From Candidatus Dormiibacterota bacterium (GTDB lineage: Bacteria > Chloroflexota > Dormibacteria > Aeolococcales > Bog-877): DNA of 64,000 bases. Below, piece after piece: positions 1 through 8,382 of this stretch; positions within the stretch are counted from its first letter, which is position 1, and every line of letters starts with the position of its first letter. A program made the position numbers and the translations under genes. The notes beneath the pieces are model-generated. The model did no database searches, was not told where the DNA came from, and saw only the letters and a list, made by a program, of their open reading frames with translations. The DNA is taken from contig DAHVDN010000012.1 of NCBI GenBank assembly GCA_027313505.1, positions 1-64,000 on the forward strand, written 5' to 3'.

Positions 1-765
1 GGGACGGTCACAGTGGGGGTGTCGCCACCCACGCCCGGACCCTGTGAGACTGCATTCAGAGGAACATGGCCAAGCTCAGAGCTGACCATTTCGGGTGAAA
101 TCCTGACCCCTTGGTTTCGGCGCGGGCCGCCAGGACGGCACCGGATTGGGGCCAGCTAGGTGTCGCCGGTACGGGGCGGGGCCGGCCCGGTCCCCGGGTC
201 ACGGGGGGTTGGTCTCCAGCTCGGACGCGATCGAACATAGTCTGAACCCGGTTCGCGAGCTCATTGAGCCGACGAGGTCAGCCTCAATTTGCCGTGCTCC
301 TGCCGATCATGCGCTCCGTTGTTTCTGCACCGGACCACGTCACGCCCAGGGTTGCACGAAAGTCCGGGAGTCTCTGTCCACTGGGGAATCCAGGAGCCGC
401 TGACGAGGGGTATTTGGGTGGTTCACGACTCGGCGGACGCCACCTGGGACCGCCCGAGTAAAGCCCAAACGACTGTTCTACTCCTCGTGACCCTAGGCGA
501 AAGGCACCTCATCTCGAGTTCGTTTTCAAGGATGCTCGTGGTGACCGAGAACGAATCGCTGGTTGCAAGCCCTGTAACTGAGGGCACACCTGAGGTCCGC
601 AGCCGACCCAATGCTGGGGTTGGTCGTGAACGCCGACGACACCGCCCAATTTTGTTGGCCAATGGCGAGCCCTTGGCTTTCCCTTCTTCGAGGGCCAGGC
701 GCTTACCGCCTCTGCTCCTGTTCGTGGGAGCACCCGCTGAACGTGAGCTCAGCCATCTGCTGGGA
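1..765. other. No gene recognised (left edge)
   Basis: This stretch precedes tRNA-Pro. Short open frames exist on both strands, but none has a ribosome site, a recognisable domain or a consistent reading frame. The long plus-strand frame that enters from 289 is only an in-frame extension of the phosphatase further right and would run through the tRNA gene. I see no rRNA, repeat array or insertion sequence here. Confidence 0.5.
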
Positions 766-843
766 TGGTCGGGAAGGGCGGATTCGAACCGCCGACCTCA
801 CGGTCCCGAACCGTGCACTCTAACCTGGCTGAGCTACTCCCCG
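766..843 (-). tRNA. tRNA-Pro (anticodon CGG)
   Basis: Read on the minus strand, the acceptor arm CGGGGAG pairs with CTTCCCG (one G-U). The anticodon stem CACGG/CCGTG encloses the loop TTCGGGA, giving anticodon CGG for the proline codon CCG. The T arm GGCGG-TTCGAAT-CCGCC is canonical. The discriminator base is A and the CCA end is encoded in the DNA (766-768). The fold and the loop closely match the tRNA-Pro(CGG) of other bacteria. Confidence 0.96.
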
Positions 844-900
844 AGACGGCCAAGTATAACCCGCATGGGAACGGCCCTTCTGCCTCGTACACTGACCTCA

Positions 901-1464
901 GTGTCTATCTACCTTGTGAGGCACGGTGCCACCACCTGGACCGAGGCCCGGCGCCACACTGGAAACACCGATGTCCCCCTGACGCGTGCCGGTGAGGTCG
1001 AGGCGCTGGGCCTGAGGGCAAAGTTGGGGGGAATCACATTCGCGAGGGTGGTCTGCAGCCCGCGTCAGCGTGCTCGAGCAACTGCTAAGCTGGCGGGGTT
1101 CGGTGAGCGGCTGGAGGTTGATCCATCACTCGCCGAATATGACTATGGCGACTTCGAGGGCCTCACCAGCGAGCAGATTGCTGAGCGTCATCCTGGATGG
1201 GAGCTGTGGAGGGATGGCTGTCCGGGCGGGGAGAGCCCTGACCAGGTTCTGGAACGGGCGAGCTTGCTTCTTCGCACACTGGACCTGCCATATCCGGGAA
1301 ACAGCCTGCTTTTTGGCCACGGACATATTCTGCGGGCGGTGGCGGCCGCCTATCTCGGGGTGCCAGTGACGTTCTGCCGGCACCTGATTCTCAAGGTGGC
1401 ATCCATATCGGTCCTCGACGAGGAGCATGGCCAACCGGCGATCGCCAGCTGGGACCTTGTCTGA
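901..1464 (+). CDS. Histidine phosphatase family protein (phosphoglycerate mutase-like)
   Basis: This is a small cytoplasmic phosphatase of the histidine phosphatase superfamily, about 188 aa. The phosphohistidine motif RHG lies at residues 7-9, followed by TGNTDVPLT, the SPRQRARATA segment and a Glu/Asp-rich YDYGDFEG stretch. The second catalytic histidine is in LFGHGHILR near residue 140. The substrate cannot be told; relatives act on phosphosugars, phosphoglycerate or alpha-ribazole phosphate. GTG 901 is preferred because the family begins just before the first strand (SIYLVRHG). An in-frame ATG at 865 is the alternative: it sits just after a TATAAC hexamer and could serve a leaderless transcript. 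The gene lies head-to-head with tRNA-Pro. Confidence 0.88.
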   Translation: MSIYLVRHGATTWTEARRHTGNTDVPLTRAGEVEALGLRAKLGGITFARVVCSPRQRARATAKLAGFGERLEVDPSLAEYDYGDFEGLTSEQIAERHPGWELWRDGCPGGESPDQVLERASLLLRTLDLPYPGNSLLFGHGHILRAVAAAYLGVPVTFCRHLILKVASISVLDEEHGQPAIASWDLV

Positions 1465-1473
1465 CTCCCGAAC

Positions 1474-2448
1474 TCAGGCGAGTCGAGGCTGCCGTACGAG
1501 CCTGTCCATCAGCACCGGGTGGTTGCCAAGCTCGCCGGCTGCCCGCGCCACCGCGAACTCGTAGACCGGAGAGACTCTAATGGCCCTGGGCAGCAACGCC
1601 TTGGTCGACCGCAGCCAGAGGCGCAGGGCTTGGTGGGCGGCCTGGTGAATCGGCGTCCACCGGATCCGGTAGTGCCGGCGCACCACCTCCGGAAGCAGCC
1701 CGGCGGTTATGAATCCAGTTAGCTCGGCCAGCCCTCTGGGTCCCTGGAGCCCAAGCCTCGGGACCAGGATGACGTCGGCAACCCGCCGTGAGCCAGCGCC
1801 CGGCAGGGCGACGCCAGCCTCAATCTGGGAGTCTATCCACCCCCTCATTGCCGCCACGCTGGTCCAACCCGAACCTTCCGGCAGTCCCATTATCTGGACC
1901 ACGGCATCCCACTCGCGGACGAATCGGTCTCGCTGCCTGTCACTGAGGCCGCCAATCATCTTGTCGTGAGTGTCCAACATCGCGTCCACCAATGAGGCGT
2001 GGACCCAGAGGATCAGATCTCTATCGTTCGCCTGATACGCACTTCCCGAGCCCCACGCGGCGGTCGAGTGCTCCTCCGGGAGGGTCCCCTGAACTCGCCG
2101 GTGCATGCGATTGACCTCGCGGGTGGCCGCCAGCGCCTCCTCACTAGTTCCGAAGACGACGCTGGTGACCCAGGCCACGGTGCGCTGGAAGCGCCCCACG
2201 GGGTCGGAGGTGAAGTCACTGTGGTCCAGTGCCCCCTGCGCGACCAGTGGGTGTGCCACCTGCATCAGCAGTGCCCGAGACGCTCCCAACAGGAGCATCG
2301 GCTCGCGCATCACCCGCCAGGTGACACTGCTGGGGCCGAAGAGGCCTGGGTCCAGCGATGTGTCCGATATAGGGAACGGTCCGGGAGGCGGCAGGCCGGC
2401 CGCCAGCATCCAGAGCATGTCAGAGCGTGATGGAACCTTGAACTGCAT
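1474..2448 (-). CDS. Oxygenase MpaB family protein (DUF2236)
   Basis: The 324-aa product resembles the MpaB/latex-clearing-protein family of putative heme b-dependent oxygenases. Characteristic features are the N-terminal VTWRVMREPMLLLGASRALL helix, the HPLVAQGALDHS segment with a candidate heme-ligand histidine, the FQRTVAWV region, and the WVHASLVDAML helix typical of DUF2236. The substrate is unknown; family members are annotated broadly and few are characterised. There is no signal peptide or clear transmembrane segment. It is convergent with the phosphatase, 10 bp away, and divergent from the nitrobindin-like gene, which leaves about 75 bp for both promoters. Confidence 0.82.
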   Translation of the reverse strand: MQFKVPSRSDMLWMLAAGLPPPGPFPISDTSLDPGLFGPSSVTWRVMREPMLLLGASRALLMQVAHPLVAQGALDHSDFTSDPVGRFQRTVAWVTSVVFGTSEEALAATREVNRMHRRVQGTLPEEHSTAAWGSGSAYQANDRDLILWVHASLVDAMLDTHDKMIGGLSDRQRDRFVREWDAVVQIMGLPEGSGWTSVAAMRGWIDSQIEAGVALPGAGSRRVADVILVPRLGLQGPRGLAELTGFITAGLLPEVVRRHYRIRWTPIHQAAHQALRLWLRSTKALLPRAIRVSPVYEFAVARAAGELGNHPVLMDRLVRQPRLA

Positions 2449-2559
2449 CTTTCCAGAGTATCCCGACGACGTGGGTTAGGACCGCCGGCGATCTCGGCGT
2501 CGACGGGTGGGATTCCCCCTTGGTTGACGGCCGCACTCTCTCCACTTATGGTCTCCCCA

Positions 2560-3054
2560 ATGCCCGACGACGCCATATCTTCACTTCTCGACCCATTCCG
2601 CTTCCTGCTCGGGCTCTGGTCGGGCTCGGGTGTGGGCATGTGGAACCCAAAGAGTCCTTTTCGATATCGTGAGGAGCTGCTTTTGGAGGCGGTCCCGGAG
2701 CGTGCTCTGGTTCACCTTCAGCAGCGGACCGTCGAGGCTGTGACCGGCAAGCTGAGCCACTCCGAGCAGGGGTTCTTGCGCCTCTTCCCGGCCGGTGAGG
2801 CCGAACTGGTGGTCGCCGTGCCTGCAGGATACACCGAGATCCATCAGGGCCGGGTCGAGGGAGCGCTACTGCGGCTCGACCTGATCAGCATCGCGGCTTC
2901 CCCAAGGTCGCGCCCTCTTGGGCGCACGGAGCGGCGTCTCGAGCTTCGAGCGGGCCAGCTTCACAACTCAGTCGGGATAGCGGTGGGGGGAGGCCCGGTG
3001 GTGGCACACGTGGCTTCAGCGTTGAACCGGGTTTCAGGTTCCGGCGCTCCGTGA
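2560..3054 (+). CDS. Nitrobindin-like heme-binding beta-barrel protein (DUF1794 type)
   Basis: The product (about 164 aa from ATG 2560; ATG 2524 and 2548 are in-frame alternatives) matches the nitrobindin/THAP4-like fold. The N-terminal LLGLWSGSGVG loop corresponds to the family GxWxGxG motif. FRYREEL and LHLQQRT-type strands follow, and a C-terminal histidine in VVAHVASALNRV is at the place of the heme-ligand His. Family members bind ferric heme in a ten-strand barrel and react with NO or peroxynitrite. The next gene, kynureninase, starts 7 bp downstream, so the two are probably co-transcribed. Confidence 0.8.
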   Translation: MPDDAISSLLDPFRFLLGLWSGSGVGMWNPKSPFRYREELLLEAVPERALVHLQQRTVEAVTGKLSHSEQGFLRLFPAGEAELVVAVPAGYTEIHQGRVEGALLRLDLISIAASPRSRPLGRTERRLELRAGQLHNSVGIAVGGGPVVAHVASALNRVSGSGAP

Positions 3055-3061
3055 CCGCCAG

Positions 3062-4357
3062 GTGACCGACCGAGAGCGCTGGGCCGAGGGTCGTCCGAGA
3101 TCCGAACCGGCGAGGGCTGAGGCGATGGCGCTGGACACGGTGGACCCGATCGCCTGGGCTCGTCCTCTCTTCCAAATCGACGACGACGCGCCGATCTACC
3201 TGGATGGGAATTCCCTAGGGATGCTGCCTCGGAGATCTTTGGAGCGGGTCACGGAGGTCGTCACCGAGGAATGGGGCAGGCGACTGGTACGGTCCTGGGG
3301 CTCATGGGTTGACCTTCCCACCGACGTCGGGGATCTGTTGGCAACCCACCTCCTGGGGGCCGCCCCGGGCCAGACGGTGGTCAGCGACGCGACCACCGTG
3401 AATCTGTACAAGCTGGCCAGCGCTGCCCTGGACGCCCGTCCTGGACGTTCGGTCGTCGTCTCTGACCGCGCCAATTTCCCAACTGACCGCTACCTGCTGC
3501 AGGGTCTGGCCCAGGCGCGTGGGATGGAGCTTCGCTTGGTCGACTTCCCGGATTTGGGGGGCCCCGATCCCAGCCTGTTGCGCCCACATCTGGGCACGGA
3601 AACGGCCCTGGTCAGCCTCTCCCACGTGGACTATCGATCCGGAGCGCTGGCGGACATGGGTGCCATCAATGAGCTCATCCACGCCTCGGGGGCGCTGAGC
3701 CTCTGGGACCTGTGCCACTCAGTGGGAGCTGTTCCCATCGAGCTGGATAGGACTGAGACCGATCTGGCCGCCGGTTGCACCTACAAGTACCTCAACGGAG
3801 GCCCCGGTTCCCCCGCGTTCCTCTACGTTCGCCAGGAGCTGCAAAGGTCCCTGCGCCAGCCGATCTGGGGCTGGTTCGGGCAGGCCGATCAGTTCGCCAT
3901 GGGGCAGGGATACAATCCGCTGCCCTCGATCGCGAGGTTTCAGACCGGTTCTCCATCGATCGTCGGGATAGCCCTGGTGGAGGCGGGGACCGGTTTGCTG
4001 GCCGAAATCGGGATTGAGGCGATTCGCGCCAAGAGCTTGGAGCTCACCTCCTTCCTGATCGACCTCTACGACAGTTGGCTGGCCCCGTTGGGCCTAGAGT
4101 TGGCGACCCCAAGGGATCCGGCGAGGCGGGGGTCCCAGGTCTGCCTTCGCCACCCCGATGCCTATCGAATCTGCCGGGTGTTGGTCAGTGAGGCAGCCGT
4201 CATAGCGGACTTTCGGGCACCAGACCGGCTCCGTTTCGGTTGCGCCGCGCCGACGACCAGGTTTGTGGATGTGTACGACGCGATGCTGCGCTTGCGAAAG
4301 GTAGTGCAGGGCGGCCAGTACATGAGCATCGACCCGGAACCGGAACAGGTCACCTGA
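3062..4357 (+). CDS. kynU: Kynureninase
   Basis: This PLP-dependent hydrolase cleaves L-kynurenine to anthranilate and alanine in tryptophan catabolism. The 431-aa protein has the fold-type I layout: YLDGNSLG near the N-terminus, the SHVDYRSGAL region, a WDLCHSVGA segment, and the PLP lysine in CTYKYLNGGPG (about K242). GWFGQ and a C-terminal ADFRAPDRLRFG block complete the match. No tryptophan dioxygenase or kynurenine formamidase is in the window, so the pathway is incomplete here. GTG 3062 lies 7 bp after the upstream gene; ATG 3125, just before the conserved region, is an alternative start. Confidence 0.92.
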   Translation: MTDRERWAEGRPRSEPARAEAMALDTVDPIAWARPLFQIDDDAPIYLDGNSLGMLPRRSLERVTEVVTEEWGRRLVRSWGSWVDLPTDVGDLLATHLLGAAPGQTVVSDATTVNLYKLASAALDARPGRSVVVSDRANFPTDRYLLQGLAQARGMELRLVDFPDLGGPDPSLLRPHLGTETALVSLSHVDYRSGALADMGAINELIHASGALSLWDLCHSVGAVPIELDRTETDLAAGCTYKYLNGGPGSPAFLYVRQELQRSLRQPIWGWFGQADQFAMGQGYNPLPSIARFQTGSPSIVGIALVEAGTGLLAEIGIEAIRAKSLELTSFLIDLYDSWLAPLGLELATPRDPARRGSQVCLRHPDAYRICRVLVSEAAVIADFRAPDRLRFGCAAPTTRFVDVYDAMLRLRKVVQGGQYMSIDPEPEQVT

Positions 4358-4363
4358 GACCCC

Positions 4364-6181
4364 TCAGTCGCCTTGGTGCAGCCCCAAAACCGATGCCAGA
4401 AAAGCGATGGTTTGCTCGGTGAGCCGGACATCTTGCTTCAGCACCATCACGCTGTGCCCAGCGGGGTAGTGATGAAACACGACATTCTTACCGAGTTCTC
4501 GCAACCGCTGCACGTAGACCTCGACTTGGTGATACGGACAGCGGCTGTCGTTTTCGCCAGCCTGGATCAGCAGGGGGGCTAGAACTCGATCCGCGTAGGT
4601 GATCGGTGACCGCTCCCGGTACAGAGCCGGTCGCTCAGACGGGTCACCTTTGAAAAGCGCTCGGTCCATCGCCTTGAGGGGCTGAGACTCCTCCTCAAAT
4701 GCCAGGACGTAGTCTGCAACCGGCACCCTAGCCACCCCGGCGGCGAACAGCTCCGGGTGAAGGCCAAGGCCAAGTAAGGTTATGTAGCCACCCCAAGAAG
4801 CTCCCATCAGAACCACTCGCGCGGGGTCGGCAAGGCCGCGGGCCACCAGATCCGCCACCCCATGGGCCACATCCTCAACCTCAGGAAAGCCAGGATCGCC
4901 GATGAGCTGGTCCATCTGGAAGCTTCCGTACCCAGTGCTACCGCGGTAGTTGGGGGCGGCCACCATGAGCCCCAGGTCCACCAGCGCCGCCATCGACGGC
5001 CTGTAGGAGTCGTCCACATGCGAATGTGGCCCGCCGTGGACCCAGATCACGGTTGGGTGCGGACCGGGGCCTGGGGGTCTGGCGATGAAGCCATGGAGCA
5101 TCTGCCCATCCGTTGTCGGGAATCGCCAATTGGTCAGCGCGGTCGCCCTGGGAGGGCGAGGACCAGGAAGCTTCACCACCTCTCGCTCGGCGGGAAGCTC
5201 TAGAGCCCTGGGCACCCGGGCGGCACTTCCGCACAGTGCCCAGACGTTTCCATCGGGTCTAAGCCGGGCCGCGCTCACAGTCCCGGACGGCGATTGAACT
5301 TTGGACACCTGCCCACCCTCTAGCTCCAGCATCCAAAGCCGATGCCGGCCGTCGAGCAGCTGGCGGAGGAGCAATGCCCTCCCATCCGCTGCCCAGTCCA
5401 TCGCTTCGAGCTCCCCGTGGAGGCCGGTGGCCAGCCGCTTGAACTCATCTCGCCTCGGCCACCAGAGAGCCGGCCGAAGGTGGCCCGACTGGTCCTCATT
5501 GACCGCAATGCAGGGGTCGCCCGGAGTGGGACGGAAGCCGGCGATCGATCCCAGGTGCCGTTGGCTGTTCGAGGGAAGCAGTCCAACCAGACTCCCGTCC
5601 TCCGCTCCCAGAACCCGAAGGTCGGGGTGGAGGGTGTCCCCCCGCTCTGAGCACGCCAACAGCGCGTAACGGTCGTCTCCGGAGAGCGCCAGAACGAACG
5701 CCTCTTCCTCGCGATGATAGATTCGGCGGGTTTTACGAGCTGCGCTGAGCGAGGTGGTGATGACCGTGAAACCGGCCTCATCGGCCAGCCCAACCAAGAT
5801 GAGTTGTCCCCCCCAGGCGAAGCCGGAAGCCCAGCCGGGTGCCGCCTCGGGCAGTAGCTGGCTGGACTTCCCGGTGGTGAAGGGGGCAGCCATCCACACG
5901 CCCCGCTCGTCCCCGGTTTCGTCCTCGAACCAGACGACCGTCTCGCCGTCCGGACTGATGTCGATGCTTCGGGTCCCAATCGCACCGGAGGTCACCTGCT
6001 GATGGGAGCGCCTCCCGAGCTCCACCTTCCAGCCCTGCCAGCTACCACCTCTGGAGGAGCTGTACACCAGCCGCTGTGGTCGCTCACGAGACCAGCGGGG
6101 CAGCTCCATCTGCGGTCGAAGGAAGCGCCCCGGCCATCGCCCTCTGCCCACCGCCCGAAACTCTTCGGGAGTCGATACCAT
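4364..6181 (-). CDS. S9 family prolyl oligopeptidase / acylaminoacyl peptidase-like serine peptidase
   Basis: The product has about 605 aa. The N-terminal half is rich in repeated beta-strand blades of a propeller. The C-terminal half is an alpha/beta-hydrolase with nucleophile motif GASWGGY (Ser near 462), Asp in GENDSRC (near 544) and His in AGHSV (near 575), the order expected of family S9. Such enzymes cleave short peptides in the cytoplasm. ATG 6181 is chosen because GGGAGG lies 11-12 nt upstream and the 50-residue upstream extension would overlap the FTR1 gene. FTR1 ends about 90 bp upstream on the same strand. Convergent with kynureninase, 6 bp apart. Confidence 0.9.
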   Translation of the reverse strand: MVSTPEEFRAVGRGRWPGRFLRPQMELPRWSRERPQRLVYSSSRGGSWQGWKVELGRRSHQQVTSGAIGTRSIDISPDGETVVWFEDETGDERGVWMAAPFTTGKSSQLLPEAAPGWASGFAWGGQLILVGLADEAGFTVITTSLSAARKTRRIYHREEEAFVLALSGDDRYALLACSERGDTLHPDLRVLGAEDGSLVGLLPSNSQRHLGSIAGFRPTPGDPCIAVNEDQSGHLRPALWWPRRDEFKRLATGLHGELEAMDWAADGRALLLRQLLDGRHRLWMLELEGGQVSKVQSPSGTVSAARLRPDGNVWALCGSAARVPRALELPAEREVVKLPGPRPPRATALTNWRFPTTDGQMLHGFIARPPGPGPHPTVIWVHGGPHSHVDDSYRPSMAALVDLGLMVAAPNYRGSTGYGSFQMDQLIGDPGFPEVEDVAHGVADLVARGLADPARVVLMGASWGGYITLLGLGLHPELFAAGVARVPVADYVLAFEEESQPLKAMDRALFKGDPSERPALYRERSPITYADRVLAPLLIQAGENDSRCPYHQVEVYVQRLRELGKNVVFHHYPAGHSVMVLKQDVRLTEQTIAFLASVLGLHQGD

Positions 6182-6269
6182 CAGCGAAAGTACCTCCCAT
6201 GTGTGCCGACGGCGACTCCCTCCAGCGGGCGGTCCCTTCAGAGATCTTAGAGCGGCGGGCCCGGTCGGA

Positions 6270-7133
6270 TCAGGAGGAGACCGCTGCCCTGCGCGTCCGG
6301 CTGGGACGCCCCGAGAGCCAGACGAATCCACCCACGGCCGCCATTATGTAGACGATGTAGGCCACCACTTGGAGGCCGGTGGGCCGAGCCGCGTAGCCCA
6401 AGAAGGTGTGGAGGATGTCACCGAGCGTCCCGGTTTCGCTGAGGACCAAAGAGGTGTTCCAAAGAGGATGGGTCAGCAGGGGCAGCCAGCCCAACTGCTG
6501 GAGATTCTCGATGGCATCCACCAGCAGCCCGGCCGCGAACAGCATCAGTAAGGTCCCCACAATTCGGAAGAACCGACCGAGATTCAGGCGGTGTCCCAGC
6601 CGGTAGATGGCCAAGGCGATGATCAGGGAAGCCAGCACCCCCAGCCCCGCACCTAGGGCGGCAGCCGGGACCGACGCGGCGAAGCTGGTACCGCCGGAGG
6701 AGGCGGCGAAAAAGATAGCCAGGGTGAAGACCACCGTCTCCAGCCCCTCCCGGCCCACCGCCTGAAAGGCCACCAGGCTAAGGCTCCAACGGGTCCTACT
6801 TCCCATCGCTGAGTCGGTTCTCGCCCTCAGCTCGGAAGAGAGGGATCGAGCGTGGGAGTGCATCCAGAAGGTCATGTAGGTGAGGACCCCACAAGCCAGC
6901 AGGAAGGTGGCCGTCTCGAAAATCGTCTGCACCCTCGAGCCCTCGTAGGTGTGGACGAGCAGAAATGCCGCTGCCCCACCACCGAAGGCCAGGAGCAGAG
7001 CAGCGCCGACCCCAAGGTAGACGTCACGGAAATGGTCGCGGTGACCGCTGCGGGACAGGTAAGCCAGTAGGATCGCCACGATCATGCTTGCCTCAACACC
7101 TTCGCGCAGGAAAATGACGAAGGTGGGGAGCAA
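6270..7133 (-). CDS. FTR1 family iron permease
   Basis: This 287-aa polytopic membrane protein has about seven hydrophobic helices. It carries both family-defining REXXE iron motifs: REGVE near residues 10-14 and REGLE in AVGREGLETVVF. FTR1/EfeU proteins import iron, often with an oxidase partner; no EfeO or EfeB gene is adjacent. The start is TTG 7133, supported by GAGGAGG about 8 nt upstream. The gene is divergent from a DtxR-family repressor, and the shared 107-bp region holds a TTAG-N6-CTAA inverted repeat, so iron-dependent control is likely though not shown. Confidence 0.92.
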   Translation of the reverse strand: MLPTFVIFLREGVEASMIVAILLAYLSRSGHRDHFRDVYLGVGAALLLAFGGGAAAFLLVHTYEGSRVQTIFETATFLLACGVLTYMTFWMHSHARSLSSELRARTDSAMGSRTRWSLSLVAFQAVGREGLETVVFTLAIFFAASSGGTSFAASVPAAALGAGLGVLASLIIALAIYRLGHRLNLGRFFRIVGTLLMLFAAGLLVDAIENLQQLGWLPLLTHPLWNTSLVLSETGTLGDILHTFLGYAARPTGLQVVAYIVYIMAAVGGFVWLSGRPSRTRRAAVSS

Positions 7134-7206
7134 CGTGCGATCCTCCTCGAGTGGGGTCGAGTCAATCTCGGCGGTGGCTGTCGTTTAGCCTCGACTCAGA
7201 CTGCGG

Positions 7207-7220
7207 TTAGTAGGGGCTAA
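7207..7220. promoter_or_regulatory. Candidate DtxR/IdeR-type operator
   Basis: TTAGTAGGGGCTAA is an inverted repeat with TTAG and CTAA arms and a 6-bp centre. It has the same length and ends as the DtxR/IdeR box core (TTAGGTTAGCCTAA). It lies between the divergent FTR1 and dtxR-like genes, 20 bp before the repressor start. A further TTAGCC at 7184-7189 is the inverted partner of GGCTAA at 7215-7220. The match is by eye. Confidence 0.5.
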
Positions 7221-7239
7221 GCCTATGGGAGCTAAATAA

Positions 7240-7962
7240 GTGTCGTCAAGTCGGAATACCGCTCACGATCTCTCCCCGGTCTCCTCGCGGTATCTGGAAG
7301 CGATCTACTACATGACCCATGAGGGCGAGTCCGTGAGACCCTCCAGGCTGGCTGAGTGGTTGGGGGTGAGCGCTCCTACGGTGACCGGGGTGGTTCAGCG
7401 GTTGCGCGACGAGGGCCTCCTTCACGTCCGAACGGATCGCAGCATCGCGTTGAGCGAGACCGGGGATGCCGAGGCTGGCGCGATAGTGCGCAGGCATCGC
7501 ATCGTGGAGTGCTGGCTGGCGGATGACATCGGGCTGGACTGGGCCGCCGCCGATCTCGAGGCCGGTAGGATCGCCCACTTTTTTTCCGACGACCTGGTTC
7601 TGCGGATCTTCGCTCGATTGGGCCGGCCCGGCACCTGCCCCCACGGCAACGAGATTCCAGGGGTCCAGTCCAGGAAGCGCCGACTGGTGAGCTTGGCGGA
7701 GCTCAGCCCGAATGTCGTAGCCCCGATAGCGCGCATATCCGAGGTGGCGGAGCATGAGGCTCCGCAGCTGCTCCGCCTTCTGGATCGGGAGGGGTTGCAT
7801 TTGGGAGAGCTGGTATCTGTAAAGCGGTCCCCGGGGGCGGACGCGGTGACGGTGATCAGGGGTAGCCGGCAGACGGCCTTGGGGATGGGCGCAGCACAGT
7901 CAGTGTGGGTCGACCTCAGTCACGCTCCTCGGGCGGCTCATACGGATCGTGCAGCTGTTTGA
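7240..7962 (+). CDS. DtxR/MntR-family metal-dependent transcriptional regulator
   Basis: The 240-aa protein has the DtxR layout: N-terminal winged helix (residues 15-75, recognition segment SAPTVTGVVQRL), dimerisation/metal domain (RRHRIVECWL to CPHGNEIP) and a C-terminal SH3/FeoA-like domain. By eye alignment to DtxR, ancillary ligands H79 and E83 are kept (H86, E90), but primary-site M10, C102 and E105 align with R17, G109 and A112; only H106 (H113) remains. Its metal response may therefore differ. GTG 7240 has GGGAGC about 8 nt upstream. It probably controls the divergent iron permease. The 3' end overlaps the next minus-strand gene by 47 bp. Confidence 0.87.
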   Translation: MSSSRNTAHDLSPVSSRYLEAIYYMTHEGESVRPSRLAEWLGVSAPTVTGVVQRLRDEGLLHVRTDRSIALSETGDAEAGAIVRRHRIVECWLADDIGLDWAAADLEAGRIAHFFSDDLVLRIFARLGRPGTCPHGNEIPGVQSRKRRLVSLAELSPNVVAPIARISEVAEHEAPQLLRLLDREGLHLGELVSVKRSPGADAVTVIRGSRQTALGMGAAQSVWVDLSHAPRAAHTDRAAV

Positions 7963-8239
7963 GAAAGGCGTCGTACTCCTTTTCGGAGAGCCACTCCGCG
8001 CTCCTCAACTCACCACTGCTCAACCAGCCTAAGCTCATCGCGGCAGCCCCTCCCAAAAGCACGAAGGCGGCCAGGTTTGGGAGCGAGAAGGTTCTGGTGA
8101 GCAAGGGGACCACAACCAATGTCACCGCCACCACGCCATAGACCAGCCAGACCACCTTCTCGGTCCTGGTGAACCGCGGCACCGGTGGGATCGCAGTCGG
8201 CGGTGACTGCTCTGGCTCCCGGTCCCCCTCCATCATCAC
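7916..8239 (-). CDS. Small two-helix membrane protein, function unknown
   Basis: This 107-aa product starts with a proline-rich polar segment, then has two hydrophobic helices (about residues 29-48 and 55-73). It ends with an acidic, charged tail containing WLSEKEYDAFLKQLHDPYEPPEERD-like features. I do not recognise a family. The orientation of the tail cannot be fixed from sequence. The start may be GTG 8239 or the following ATGs. Its 3' end overlaps the end of the DtxR-family gene on the other strand by 47 bp, so one of the two C-termini is under double constraint. Moderately likely to be a real gene. Confidence 0.6.
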   Translation of the reverse strand: MMMEGDREPEQSPPTAIPPVPRFTRTEKVVWLVYGVVAVTLVVVPLLTRTFSLPNLAAFVLLGGAAAMSLGWLSSGELRSAEWLSEKEYDAFLKQLHDPYEPPEERD

Positions 8240-8347
8240 TGGCGCATCCTATCTGGCCAGGCCTTCTAAGCGTCGTCGGCCGACGATCCGGAGGTGCGGC
8301 CCATTCAGGCTTCAGCCCCGCCCGATTCTTGAATTGCCATGTGGAAA

Positions 8348-8376
8348 TTGACATATTGATAGTTCGACGCTATAAA
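8348..8376 (+). promoter_or_regulatory. Sigma-70-type promoter of the SHOCT-like/DUF2089 operon
   Basis: The -35 hexamer TTGACA (8348-8353) is consensus. It is separated by exactly 17 bp from TATAAA (8371-8376), one base from consensus. The segment is AT-rich against the local background. Transcription should begin near 8383, which is also an in-frame ATG, so the message may be leaderless. Confidence 0.85.
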
Positions 8377-8382
8377 TTGTGC

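Noticed and set aside
289-900. Long N-terminal extension of the histidine phosphatase frame
   Set aside because: It would cross the tRNA-Pro gene and has no conserved residues before SIYLVRHG; a start at 901 or 865 is far more plausible.
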